Of a DNA stretch of 64,000 bases, positions 12,201 to 23,385 are shown piece after piece. The stretch's first letter is position 1. The number at the start of each line of letters is the position of its first letter. The stretch spans positions 19,443,170 to 19,507,169 of the forward strand of contig OX424569.1 in assembly GCA_949152475.1 (NCBI GenBank), read 5' to 3'. Made by a program: the position numbers and the translations under genes. The stretch is from Terebella lapidaria. Lineage: Eukaryota; Annelida; Polychaeta; Terebellida; Terebellidae. Below the pieces are notes generated by a model. It was given only the letters and a program-made list of their open reading frames with translations. It ran no database searches and was not told the origin of the DNA.

Positions 12201-13370
12201 CCCACTATGTGATCACACAAAACCCGCCCACTATGTGACTATACAAGGTCCGCCCACTATGTGACTCTACAAGGTCCGCCCACTATGTGACCATATAAGG
12301 TCCGCCTACTATGTAACTATACAAAGCCCATTCTGTATGTGACTATACAAGCTCCGCCCACTATGTGACTATACAAGGTCCACCCATTATGTGACTATAC
12401 AAAGTCCGCCCACTATGTGACTATACAAAGTACACCCACTATGTGACTATACAAAGTCCGCCCACTATGTGACTATATAAGGTCCGCCCACTATGTGACT
12501 CTACCAAGTCTGCCCACTATGTGATTACACAAAATGCGCGAACTATGTGACTATACAAGGTCCGCCCACTATGTGACTATACAAAGTCCGCCCACTATGT
12601 GACTCTACAAGGTCCACCCACTATGTGACTATACAAGGTCCGCCCACTATGTGACTATACAAGGTCCGCCCACTATGTGACTATACAAGGTCCGCCCACT
12701 ATGTGACTATATAAGGTCCACCCACTATGGTTACTATACAAGGTCCGCCCACTATGTGACTATACAAGGTCCGCCTACTATGTAACTATACAAAGTCCGC
12801 CCACTATGTAACTATACGAAGTCCGTTCACTATGTGACTATACAAAGTCCGCCCACTATGTGACTATACAAAGTCGCCCACTATGTGACTATATAAGGTC
12901 CGCCCACTATGTGACTATACAAGGTCCGCCCACTATGTGACTATACAAGGTCCGCCCACTATGTGACTATACAAGGTCCGCCCACTATGTGACTCTACAA
13001 GGTCCGCCCACTATGTGACTATACAAGATCCGCCCACTATGTGACTATACAAGGTCCGCCCACTTTGTTACTATACAAAGTCCGCCCACTATGTGACTCT
13101 ACAAGGTCCGCCCACTATGTGACTATACAAAGTCCGCCCACTATGTGACTATACAAAGTTCGCCCACTATGTGATCACACAAAACCCGCCCACTATGTGA
13201 CTATACAAGGTCCGCCCACTATGTGACTATACAAAGTCCACCCACTATGTGACTATACAAAGTCCGCCCACTATGTGACTATATAAGGTCCGCCCACTAT
13301 GTGACTATACAAGGTCCGCCCACTATGTGACTATACAAGGTCCGCCCACTATGTGACTATAGGTCCACCC
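6836..13370. repeat. 26-bp satellite array, block 3
   Basis: The longest uninterrupted satellite stretch in the window (6.5 kb). Up to about 9219 it is the second copy of block 2. It then contains a clean three-copy 312-bp higher-order repeat at 9801-10736. CCCATTCT marker monomers lie at 7313, 10743 and about 12329. The end of the block, from the rare variant CACTTTGTTAC at 13061 to the next island, recurs before the islands at 31391, 36134 and 62847. No gene is present. Confidence 0.97.
9801..10736 (+). repeat. 312-bp (12-monomer) higher-order repeat, three copies
   Basis: CAAGATCC occurs at 9801, 10113 and 10425, and CCCATTATG at 9889, 10201 and 10513; each step is exactly 312 bp (12 x 26). 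The units share an order of GTTAC, CCACCCATT, CTCTACATGG, GATCACAC, CCGCCAACT and ATATGAC variants. I saw no differences between the first two; the third changes only at its end (GTAACTATAC). This is the most regular higher-order repeat in the window and probably a recent expansion. Confidence 0.92.
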
Positions 13371-13499
13371 TGCACTGTATTTTATGTGTTTTTTTTCTCT
13401 TATACATGTCATATATATATATATGTCTATGCCAATGTTTTTGTCATGTATATGGCCCTTCTGCCTGAAATAAACATTTAATCAATTTAATTAATTAAA
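13371..13499 (+). repeat. AT-rich island 3 (GGCCCTT subtype)
   Basis: A 129-bp island with AATAAA at 13469-13474. It reads TATATGGCCCTTCTGCC instead of TATATGGGCCTTCTGCC, a change shared with the islands at 14656, 28572, 31391, 36134, 47976 and 62847. This marks them as one subfamily. It is the first of a 1,285-bp tandem pair. Confidence 0.85.
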
Positions 13500-14655
13500 C
13501 ATACAAAGTCTGCCCACTATTTGATTATACAAAATCCGCCCACTATGTGACTATACAAAGTCCGCCCACTATGTGACTATACAAGGTCCGCCCACTATGT
13601 GACTATACAAATTCCGCCCACTATGTGACTATACAAGGTCCGCCCACCATGTGACCAAACAAAGTCCGCCCACTATGTGACTATACAAATTCCGCCTACT
13701 ATGTGACTCTACAAGGTCCGCCCACTATGTGACTATACAAAGTCCCCCCACTATGTAACTATACAAAGTCCGCCCACTATGTGACTATACAAGGTCCGCC
13801 CACCATGTGACCATACAAAGTCCGCCCACTATGTGACTATACAAATTCCGCCTACTATGTGACTCTACAAAGTCCGCCCACTATGTGACTATACAAGGTC
13901 CGCCCACTATGTGACTATACAAGGTCCGCCCACTATGTGACTATACAAGGTCCGCCCACTATGTGACTCTACAAGGTCCGCCCACTATGTGACCATATAA
14001 GGTCCGCCCACTATGTAACTATACAAAGCCCATTCTCTATGTGACTATACAAGCTCCGCCCACTATGTGACTATACAAGGTCCACCCATTATGTGACTAT
14101 ACAAAGTCCGCCCACTATGTGACTATACAAAGTACACCCACTATGTGACTATACAAAGTCCGCCCACTATGTGACTATATAAGGTCCGCACGCTATGTGA
14201 CTCTACCAAGTCTGCCCACTATGTGATTACACAAAATGCGCCCACTATGTGACTATACAAGGTCCGCCCACTATGTGACTATACAAAGTCCGCCCACTAT
14301 GTGACTCTACAAGGTCCGCCCACTATGTGACTATATAAGGTCCGACCACTATGTGACTCTACAAGGTCCGCCCACTATATGACTTTACAAGGTCCGTTCA
14401 CTATGTGACTATACAAGGTCCGCCCACTATGTGACTATACAAGGTCCGCCCACTATGTGACTATACAAGGTCCGCCCACTATGTGACTATACAAGGTCCG
14501 CCCACTATGTGACTATACAAGGTCCGCCCACTATCTGACTATACAAGGTCCGCCCACTATGTGACTATACAAAGTCGCCCACTATGTGACTATATAAGGT
14601 CCACCCACTATGTGACTATACAAGGTCCGCCCACTATGTGACTATAGGTCCACCC
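13500..14655. repeat. 26-bp satellite array, block 4
   Basis: 1,156 bp of monomers. The post-island flank is TTTGATTATACAAAATCCGCCC, the version linked to most GGCCCTT islands, rather than GATTACAC followed by CCACCC. The marker monomer reads CCCATTCTCTATG instead of CCCATTCTGTATG, again linked to this island subtype. It differs from block 5 at a CGCACGCT/CGCCCGCT site near 14189. Confidence 0.97.
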
Positions 14656-14784
14656 TGCACTGTATTTTATGTGTTTTTTTTCTCTTATACATGTCATATA
14701 TATATATATGTCTATGCCAATGTTTTTGTCATGTATATGGCCCTTCTGCCTGAAATAAACATTTAATCAATTTAATTAATTAAA
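14656..14784 (+). repeat. AT-rich island 4 (GGCCCTT subtype)
   Basis: A 129-bp island with AATAAA at 14754-14759, the second copy in the 1,285-bp tandem duplication. I saw no difference from island 3. It begins the long duplicated block that recurs from 36134. Confidence 0.85.
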
Positions 14785-15940
14785 CATACAAAGTCTGCCC
14801 ACTATTTGATTATACAAAATCCGCCCACTATGTGACTATACAAAGTCCGCCCACTATGTGACTATACAAGGTCCGCCCACTATGTGACTATACAAATTCC
14901 GCCCACTATGTGACTATACAAGGTCCGCCCACCATGTGACCAAACAAAGTCCGCCCACTATGTGACTATACAAATTCCGCCTACTATGTGACTCTACAAG
15001 GTCCGCCCACTATGTGACTATACAAAGTCCCCCCACTATGTAACTATACAAAGTCCGCCCACTATGTGACTATACAAGGTCCGCCCACCATGTGACCATA
15101 CAAAGTCCGCCCACTATGTGACTATACAAATTCCGCCTACTATGTGACTCTACAAAGTCCGCCCACTATGTGACTATACAAGGTCCGCCCACTATGTGAC
15201 TATACAAGGTCCGCCCACTATGTGACTATACAAGGTCCGCCCACTATGTGACTCTACAAGGTCCGCCCACTATGTGACCATATAAGGTCCGCCCACTATG
15301 TAACTATACAAAGCCCATTCTCTATGTGACTATACAAGCTCCGCCCACTATGTGACTATACAAGGTCCACCCATTATGTGACTATACAAAGTCCGCCCAC
15401 TATGTGACTATACAAAGTACACCCACTATGTGACTATACAAAGTCCGCCCACTATGTGACTATATAAGGTCCGCCCGCTATGTGACTCTACCAAGTCTGC
15501 CCACTATGTGATTACACAAAATGCGCCCACTATGTGACTATACAAGGTCCGCCCACTATGTGACTATACAAAGTCCGCCCACTATGTGACTCTACAAGGT
15601 CCGCCCACTATGTGACTATATAAGGTCCGACCACTATGTGACTCTACAAGGTCCGCCCACTATATGACTTTACAAGGTCCGTTCACTATGTGACTATACA
15701 AGGTCCGCCCACTATGTGACTATACAAGGTCCGCCCACTATGTGACTATACAAGGTCCGCCCACTATGTGACTATACAAGGTCCGCCCACTATGTGACTA
15801 TACAAGGTCCGCCCACTATCTGACTATACAAGGTCCGCCCACTATGTGACTATACAAAGTCGCCCACTATGTGACTATATAAGGTCCACCCACTATGTGA
15901 CTATACAAGGTCCGCCCACTATGTGACTATAGGTCCACCC
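14785..15940. repeat. 26-bp satellite array, block 5
   Basis: 1,156 bp of satellite, nearly identical to block 4 monomer for monomer. The same variant order is kept, including TATCTGACTATAC and the 25-mer AAAGTCGCCC before the next island. Confidence 0.97.
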
Positions 15941-16071
15941 TGCACTGTATTTTATGTGTTTTTTTTCTCTTATACATGTCATATATGTATATATATGTCT
16001 ATGCCAATGTTTTTGTCATGTATATGGGCCTTCTGCCTGAAATAAACATTTAATCAATTTAATTAATTAAA
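15941..16071 (+). repeat. AT-rich island 5 (TATGTATATA subtype)
   Basis: A 131-bp island with AATAAA at 16041-16046. The (TA)n tract is interrupted as CATATATGTATATATATG, a change shared only with islands 12 (32650) and 15 (37445). In all three places the next island lies exactly 1,991 bp downstream. Confidence 0.85.
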
Positions 16072-17931
16072 CATACAAAGTCTGCCCACTATTTGATTAC
16101 ACAAAATCCACCCACTATGTGACTATACAAAGTCCGCCCACTATATGACTTTACAAGGTCCGTTCACTATGTGACTATACAAGGTCCGCCCACTATGTGA
16201 CTATACAAGGTCCGCCCACTATGTGAGTATATAAGGTCCGCCCACTATGTGACTATACAAAGTCCGCCCACTATGTGACTATACAAAGTCCGCAGACTAT
16301 GTGATTATACAAAGTCCGCCCACTATGTGACTATATAAGGTCCGCCCACTATGTGACTATACAAAGTACACCCACTATGTGATTATACAAAGTCCGCCCA
16401 CTATGTGACTATATAAGGTCCGCCCACTATGTGACTATACAAAGTACACCCACTATGTGACTATACAAAGTCCGCCCACTATGTGACTATATAAGCTCCG
16501 CCCACTATGTGACTATACAAGGTCCGCCCACTATGTGACTATACAAAGTCCGCCCACTATGTGACTATACAAGGTCCGCCCACCATGTGACCAAACAAAG
16601 TCCGCCCACTATGTGACTATACAAATTCCGCCTACTATGTGACTCTACAAGGTCCGCCCACTATGTGACTATACAAAGTCCCCCCACTATGTAACTATAC
16701 AAAGTCCGCCCACTATGTGACTATACAAGGTCCGCCCACCATGTGACCATACAAAGTCCGCCCACTATGTGACTATACGAAATTCCGCCTACTATGTGAC
16801 TCTACAAGGTCCGCCCACTATGTGACTATACAAGGTCCGCCCACTATGTGACTATACGAAGTCCGCCCACTATGTTACTATACAAAGTCCGCCCACTATG
16901 TGACTCTACAAGGTCCGCCCACTATGTGACTATACAAGATCCGCCCACTATGTGACTATACAAGGTCCGCCCACTATGTTACTATACAAAGTCCGCCCAC
17001 TATGTGACTCTACAAGGTCCGCCCACTATGTGACTATACAAAGTCCGCCCACTATGTGACTATACAAAGTTCGCCCACTATGTGATCACACAAAACCCGC
17101 CCCCTATGTGACTATACAAGGTCCGTTCACTATGTGACTATACAAGGTCCGCCCACTATGTGACTATACAAGGTCCGCCCACTATGTGAGTATATAAGGT
17201 CCGCCCACTATGTGACTATACAAAGTCCGCCCGCTATGTGACTATACAAAGTCCGCAGACTATGTGACTATACAAAGTCCGCCCACTATGTGACTATATA
17301 AGGTCCGCCCACTATGTGACTATACAAAGTCCCCCCACTATGTAACTATACAAAGTCCGCCCACTATGTGACTATACAAGGTCCGCCCACCATGTGACCA
17401 TACAAAGTCCGCCCACTATGTGACTATACAAATTCCGCCTACTATGTGACTCTACAAGGTCCGCCCACTATGTGACTATACAAGGTCCGCCCACTATGTG
17501 ACTATACGAAGTCCGCCCACTATGTTACTATACAAAGTCCGCCCACTATGTGACTCTACAAGGTCCGCCCACTATGTGACTATACAAGATCCGCCCACTA
17601 TGTGACTATACAAGGTCCGCCCACTATGTTACTATACAAAGTCCGCCCACTATGTGACTCTACAAGGTCCGCCCACTATGTGACTATACAAAGTCCGCCC
17701 ACTATGTGACTATACAAAGTTCGCCCACTATGTGATCACACAAAACCCGCCCACTATGTGACTATACAAGGTCCGCCCACTATGTGACTATACAAAGTCC
17801 ACCCACTATGTGACTATACAAAGTCCGCCCACTATGTGACTATATAAGGTCCGCCCACTATGTGACTATACAAGGTCCGCCCACTATGTGACTATACAAG
17901 GTCCGCCCACTATGTGACTATAGGTCCACCC
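16072..17931. repeat. 26-bp satellite array, block 6
   Basis: 1.86 kb of satellite. Local markers are CCGCAGACTATGTGATTATAC near 16290, repeated CAAAGTACACCC monomers, and CCGCCCCCTATG near 17097. The block recurs with the same markers after islands 12 and 15. No gene. Confidence 0.97.
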
Positions 17932-18060
17932 TGCACTGTATTTTATGTGTTTTTTTTCTCTTATACATGTCATATATATATATATGTCTATGCCAATGTT
18001 TTTGTCATGTATATGGGCCTTCTGCCCGAAATAAACATTTAATCAATTTAATTAATTAAA
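17932..18060 (+). repeat. AT-rich island 6 (CTGCCCGAAAT subtype)
   Basis: A 129-bp island with AATAAA at 18030-18035. It reads CTGCCCGAAATAAAC where the basic type has CTGCCTGAAATAAAC. The change is shared with the islands at 34641, 39436, 54862, 56765 and 57243. Confidence 0.85.
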
Positions 18061-20075
18061 CATACAAAGTCTGCCCACTATTTGATTACACAAAATCCAC
18101 CCACTATGTGACTATACAAAGTCCGCCCACTATATGACTTTACAAGGTCCGTTCACTATGTGACTATACAAGGTCCGCCCACTATGTGACTATACAAGGT
18201 CCGCCCACTATGTGAGTATATAAAGTCCGCCCACTATGTGACTATACAAAGTCCGCCCACTATGTTACTATACAAAGTCCGCAGACTATGTGACTATACA
18301 AAGTCCGCCCACTATGTGACTATATAAGGTCCGCCCACTATGTGACTATACAAAGTACACCCACTATGTGACTATACAAAGTCCGCCCACTATGTGACTA
18401 TATAAGGTCCGCCCACAATGTGACTCTACCAAGTCTGCCCACTATGTGATTACACAAAATGCGCCCACTATGTGACTATACAAGGTCCGCCTACTATGTG
18501 ACTATACAAAGTCCGCCCACTATGTGACTCTACAAGGTCCGCCCACTATGTGACTATATAAGGTCCGCCCACTATGTAACTATACAAAGTCCCCCCACTA
18601 TGTGACTATATAAGCTCCGCCCACTATGTGACTATACAAGGTCCGCCCACTATGTGACTATACAAAGTCCGCCCACTATGTGACTATACAAGGTCCGCCC
18701 ACCATGTGACCAAACAAAGTCCGCCCACTATGTGACTATACAAATTCCGCCTACTATGTGACTCTACAAGGTCCGCCCACTATGTGACTATACAAAGTCC
18801 CCCCACTATGTAACTATACAAAGTCCGCCCACTATGTGACTATACAAGGTCCGCCCACCATGTGACCATACAAAGTCCGCCCACTATGTGACTATACGAA
18901 ATTCCGCCTACTATGTGACTCTACAAGGTCCGCCCACTATGTGACTATACAAGGTCCGCCCACTATGTGACTATACGAAGTCCGCCCACTATGTTACTAT
19001 ACAAAGTCCGCCCACTATGTGACTCTACAAGGTCCGCCCACTATGTGACTATACAAGATCCGCCCACTATGTGACTATACAAGGTCCGCCCACTATGTTA
19101 CTATACAAAGTCCGCCCACTATGTGACTCTACAAGGTCCGCCCACTATGTGACTATACAAAGTCCGCCCACTATGTGACTATACAAAGTTCGCCCACTAT
19201 GTGATCACACAAAACCCGCCCACTATGTGACTATACAAGGTCCGCCAACTATGTGACTATATAAGGTCCGCCCACTATGTGACTATACAAGGTCCGCCCA
19301 CTATGTGACTATACAAGGTCCGCCCACTATGTGACTCTACAAGGTCCGCCCACTATGTGACCATATAAGGTCCGCCCACTATGTAACTATACAAAGCCCA
19401 TTCTGTATGTGACTATACAAGCTCCGCCCACTATGTGACTATACAAAGTCCGCCCACTATGTGACTATACAAGTCCGCCCACTATGTGACTATACAAGGT
19501 CCACCCATTATGTGACTATACAAGGTCCGCCCACTATGTGACTCTACAAGATCCGCCCACTAGGTGACTATACAAGGTCCGCCCACTATGTGACTCTACA
19601 AGATCCGCCCACTAGGTGACTATACAAGGTCCGCCCACTATGTGACTATACAAAGTCTGCCCACTATGTGACTATACAAAGTCAGCCCACTATGTGACTA
19701 TACAAGCTCCGCCCACTATGTGACTATACAAAGTCCGCCCTCTATGTGACTATACAACCTCCGCCCACTATGTGACTATACAAAGTCCGCCCACTATGTG
19801 ACTATACAAAGTCTGCCCACTATGTGATTACACAAAATGCGCCCACTATGTGACTATACAAGGTCCACCCACTATGTGACTATACAAAGTCCGCCCACTA
19901 TGTGACTTTACAAGGTCCGCCCACTATGTGACTATACAAGGTCCGCCCACTATGTGACTCTACAAGATCCGCCCACTAGGTGACTATACAAGGTCCGCCC
20001 ACTATGTGACTATACAAAGTCCGCCCACTATGTGACTATAGAAAGTCCGCCCACTATGTGACTATAGGTCCACCC
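18061..20075. repeat. 26-bp satellite array, block 7
   Basis: About 2.0 kb of satellite. The first half matches the start of blocks 14 and 17. From about 19440 a distinctive set of variants begins: CACTAGGTGAC, CAAGTCCGCC (25-mer), AAGTCAGCCC, TATACAACCTCC and CTATAGAAAG. These are largely confined to the surroundings of the longer islands at 20076, 22150 and 41450. Confidence 0.97.
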
Positions 20076-20211
20076 TGCACTGTATTTGATGTGTTTTTTT
20101 CTCTTATACATGTCATATATATATATATATATATGTTTATGCCAATGTTTTTGTTGTCATGTATATGGGCCTTTTGCCTGAAATAAACATTTAATCAATT
20201 TAATTATTTAA
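20076..20211 (+). repeat. AT-rich island 7 (long subtype)
   Basis: At 136 bp this is the longest island; AATAAA is at 20182-20187. The subtype reads TGTATTTGATGTG, a longer (TA)n tract, ATGTTTATGCC, TTTTTGTTGTCATG, CCTTTTGCC and a tail TTTAATTATTTAAC in place of the TTTAATTAATTAAA palindrome. Shared only with islands 8 and 17. It is the most diverged subfamily in the window. Confidence 0.85.
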
Positions 20212-22149
20212 CTATACAAAGTCTGCCCACTATGTGATTACACAAAATCCACCCACTATGTGACTATACAAAGTCCGCCCACTATATGACTCTACAAGGT
20301 CCGTTCACTATGTGACTATACAAGGTCCGCCCACTATGTGACTATATAAGGTACGCCCACTATGTGACTATACAAAGTCCGCCCACTATGTGACTATACA
20401 AGGTCCGCCCACTATGTGACTATACAAGGTCCGCCCACTATGTGACTATATATGGTCCGCCCACTATGTGACTATACAAAGTCCGCCCACTATGTGACTA
20501 TACAAAGTCCGCCCACTATGTGACTCTACAAAGTCCGCCCACTATGTGACTCTACAAGGTCCGCCCACTATGTGACTATACAATGTCCGCCCACTATGTG
20601 ACTATACAAGGTCCGCCCACTATGTGACTATACAAGGTCCGCCCACTATGTGACTATACAAGGTCCGCCCACTATCTGACTATACAAGGTCCGCCCACTA
20701 TGTGACTATACGAGGTCGCCCACTATGTGACTATATAAGGTCCGCCCACTATGTGACTATACAAGGTCCGCCCACTATGTGACTATACAAGGTCCGCCTA
20801 CTATGTAACTATACAAAGTCCGCCCACTATGTAACTATACGAAGTCCGTTCACTATGTGACTATACAAAGTCCGCCCACTATGTGACTATACAAGGTCCG
20901 CCCACCATGTGACCATACAAAGTCCGCCCACTATGTGACTATACGAAATTCCGCCTACTATGTGACTCTACAAGGTCCGCCCACTATGTGACTATACAAG
21001 GTCCGCCCACTATGTGACTATACGAAGTCCGCCCACTATGTTACTATACAAAGTCCGCCCACTATGTGACTCTACAAGGTCCGCCCACTATGTGACTATA
21101 CAAGATCCGCCCACTATGTGACTATACAAGGTCCGCCCACTATGTTACTATACAAAGTCCGCCCACTATGTGACTCTACAAGGTCCGCCCACTATGTGAC
21201 TATACAAAGTCCGCCCACTATGTGACTATACAAAGTTCGCCCACTATGTGATCACACAAAACCCGCCCACTATGTGACTATACAAGGTCCGCCAACTATG
21301 TGACTATACAAAGTCCGCCCACTATGTGACTCTACAAGGTCCACCCACTATGTGACTATACAAGGTCCGCCCACTATGTGACTATACAAGGTCCGCCCAC
21401 TATGTGACTATACAAGGTCCGCCCACTATGTGACTATATAAGGTCCACCCACTATGGTTACTATACAAGGTCCGCCCACTATGTGACCATATAAGGTCCG
21501 CCCACTATGTAACTATACAAAGCCCATTCTGTATGTGACTATACAAGCTCCGCCCACTATGTGACTATACAAGGTCCTTCCATTATGTGACTATACAAAG
21601 TCCGCCCACTATGTGACTATACAAAGTCCACCCACTATGTGACTATACAAAGTCCGCCCACTATGTGACTATACAAGTCCGCCCACTATGTGACTATACA
21701 AGGTCCACCCATTATGTGACTATACAAAGTCTGCCCACTATGTGACTATACAAAGTCCGCCCACTATGTGACTATACAAGCTCCGCCCACTATGTGACTA
21801 TACAAAGTCCGCCCTCTATGTGACTATACAACCTCCGCCCACTATGTGACTATACAAAGTCCGCCCACTATGTGACTATACAAAGTCTGCCCACTATGTG
21901 ATTACACAAAATGCGCCCACTATGTGACTATACAAGGTCCACCCACTATGTGACTATACAAAGTCCGCCCACTATGTGACTTTACAAGGTCCGCCCACCA
22001 TGTGACTATACAAGGTCCGCCCACTATGTGACTCTACAAGATCCGCCCACTAGGTGACTATACAAGGTCCGCCCACTATGTGACTATACAAAGTCCGCCC
22101 ACTATGTGACTATAGAAAGTCCGCCCACTATGTGACTATAGGTCCACCC
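20212..22149. repeat. 26-bp satellite array, block 8
   Basis: 1.94 kb of satellite. Starts with the variants TATATAAGGTACGCC, TATATATGGTCC, CAATGTCC and TATACGAGGTCGCCC, which recur after island 8 at an offset of about 2.1 kb. Later it joins a run carrying CACTATGGTTAC (about 21451) and CCTTCCATT (21577), the latter also found at 40955. This looks like a join between two formerly separate units. Confidence 0.97.
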
Positions 22150-22283
22150 TGCACTGTATTTGATGTGTTTTTTTCTCTTATACATGTCATATATATATAT
22201 ATATATGTTTATGCCAATGTTTTTGTTGTCATGTATATGGGCCTTTTGCCTGAAATAAACATTTAATCAATTTAATTATTTAA
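22150..22283 (+). repeat. AT-rich island 8 (long subtype)
   Basis: 134 bp with AATAAA at 22254-22259. Like island 7 but with a (TA)n tract two bases shorter. It corresponds to island 17 at 41450 (offset 19,300). Confidence 0.85.
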
Positions 22284-23255
22284 CTATACAAAGTCTGCCC
22301 ACTATGTGATTACACAAAATCCACCCACTATGTGACTATACAAAGTCCGCCCACTATATGACTCTACAAGGTCCGTTCACTATGTGACTATACAAGGTCC
22401 GCCCACTATGTGACTATATAAGGTACGCCCACTATGTGACTATACAAAGTCCGCCCACTATGTGACTATACAAGGTCCGCCCACTATGTGACTATACAAG
22501 GTCCGCCCACTATGTGACTATACAAGGTCCGCCCACTATGTGACTATATATGGTCCGCCCACTATGTGACTATACAAAGTCCGCCCACTATGTGACTATA
22601 CAAAGTCCGCCCACTATGTGACTCTACAAAGTCCGCCCACTATGTGACTCTACAAGGTCCGCCCACTATGTGACTATACAATGTCCGCCCACTATGTGAC
22701 TATACAAGGTCCGCCCACTATGTGACTATACAAGGTCCGCCCACTATGTGACTATACAAGGTCCGCCCACTATCTGACTATACAAGGTCCGCCCACTATG
22801 TGACTATACGAGGTCGCCCACTATGTGACTATATAAGGTCCGCCCACTATGTGACTATACAAGGTCCGCCCACTATGTGACTATACAAGGTCCGCCTACT
22901 ATGTAACTATACAAAGTCCGCCCACTATGTAACTATACGAAGTCCGTTCACTATGTGACTATACAAAGTCCGCTTACTATGTGACTATACAAAGTCGCCC
23001 ACTATGTGACTATATAAGGTCCGCCCACTATGTGACTATACAAGGTCCGCCCACTATGTGACTATACAAGGTCCGCCCACTATGTGACTATACAAGGTCC
23101 GCCCACCATGTGACTACAAGGTCCGCCCACTATGTGACTATACAAAGTCCGCCCACTATGTGACTATACAAGGTCCGCCCACTCTGTGACTATAGAAAGT
23201 CCGCCCACTATGTGACTATACAAGGTCCGCCCACTATGTGACTATAGGTCCACCC
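22284..23255. repeat. 26-bp satellite array, block 9
   Basis: 972 bp of satellite. The start repeats that of block 8. It ends with the 23-mer GTGACTACAAGG, ACTCTGTGAC and CTATAGAAAG just before the island. Matches block 18, where island spacing is also 1,106 bp. Confidence 0.97.
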
Positions 23256-23385
23256 TGCACTGTATTTTATGTGTTTTTTTTTCTCTTATACATGTCATAT
23301 ATATATATATGTCTATGCCAATGTTTTTGTCATGTATATGGGCCTTCTGCCTGAAATAAACATTTAATCAATTTAATTAAATAAA
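23256..23385 (+). repeat. AT-rich island 9 (AAATAAATATAC-tail subtype)
   Basis: 130 bp with AATAAA at 23355-23360. The tail reads TTTAATTAAATAAATATAC, with a second AATAAA-like string at the border. Shared only with island 18 (42556). Confidence 0.85.

Larger units (their letters stand above)
13371..15940 (+). repeat. 1,285-bp tandem duplication with islands
   Basis: Units 13371-14655 and 14656-15940 each comprise one GGCCCTT island and 1,156 bp of satellite. The only difference I noticed is CGCACGCT versus CGCCCGCT near 14189/15474. The same unit occurs singly at 31391 (1,259 bp) and 36134 (1,311 bp). Confidence 0.92.
20076..23255 (+). repeat. Tandem long-island units (2,074-bp step)
   Basis: Two long-subtype islands 2,074 bp apart, each followed by the same ordered variants (GGTACGCC, TATATATGG, CAATGTCC, CGAGGTCGCCC). 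The second copy of the region at 41450 has only one such unit, so this is a local gain here or a loss there. Confidence 0.85.
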
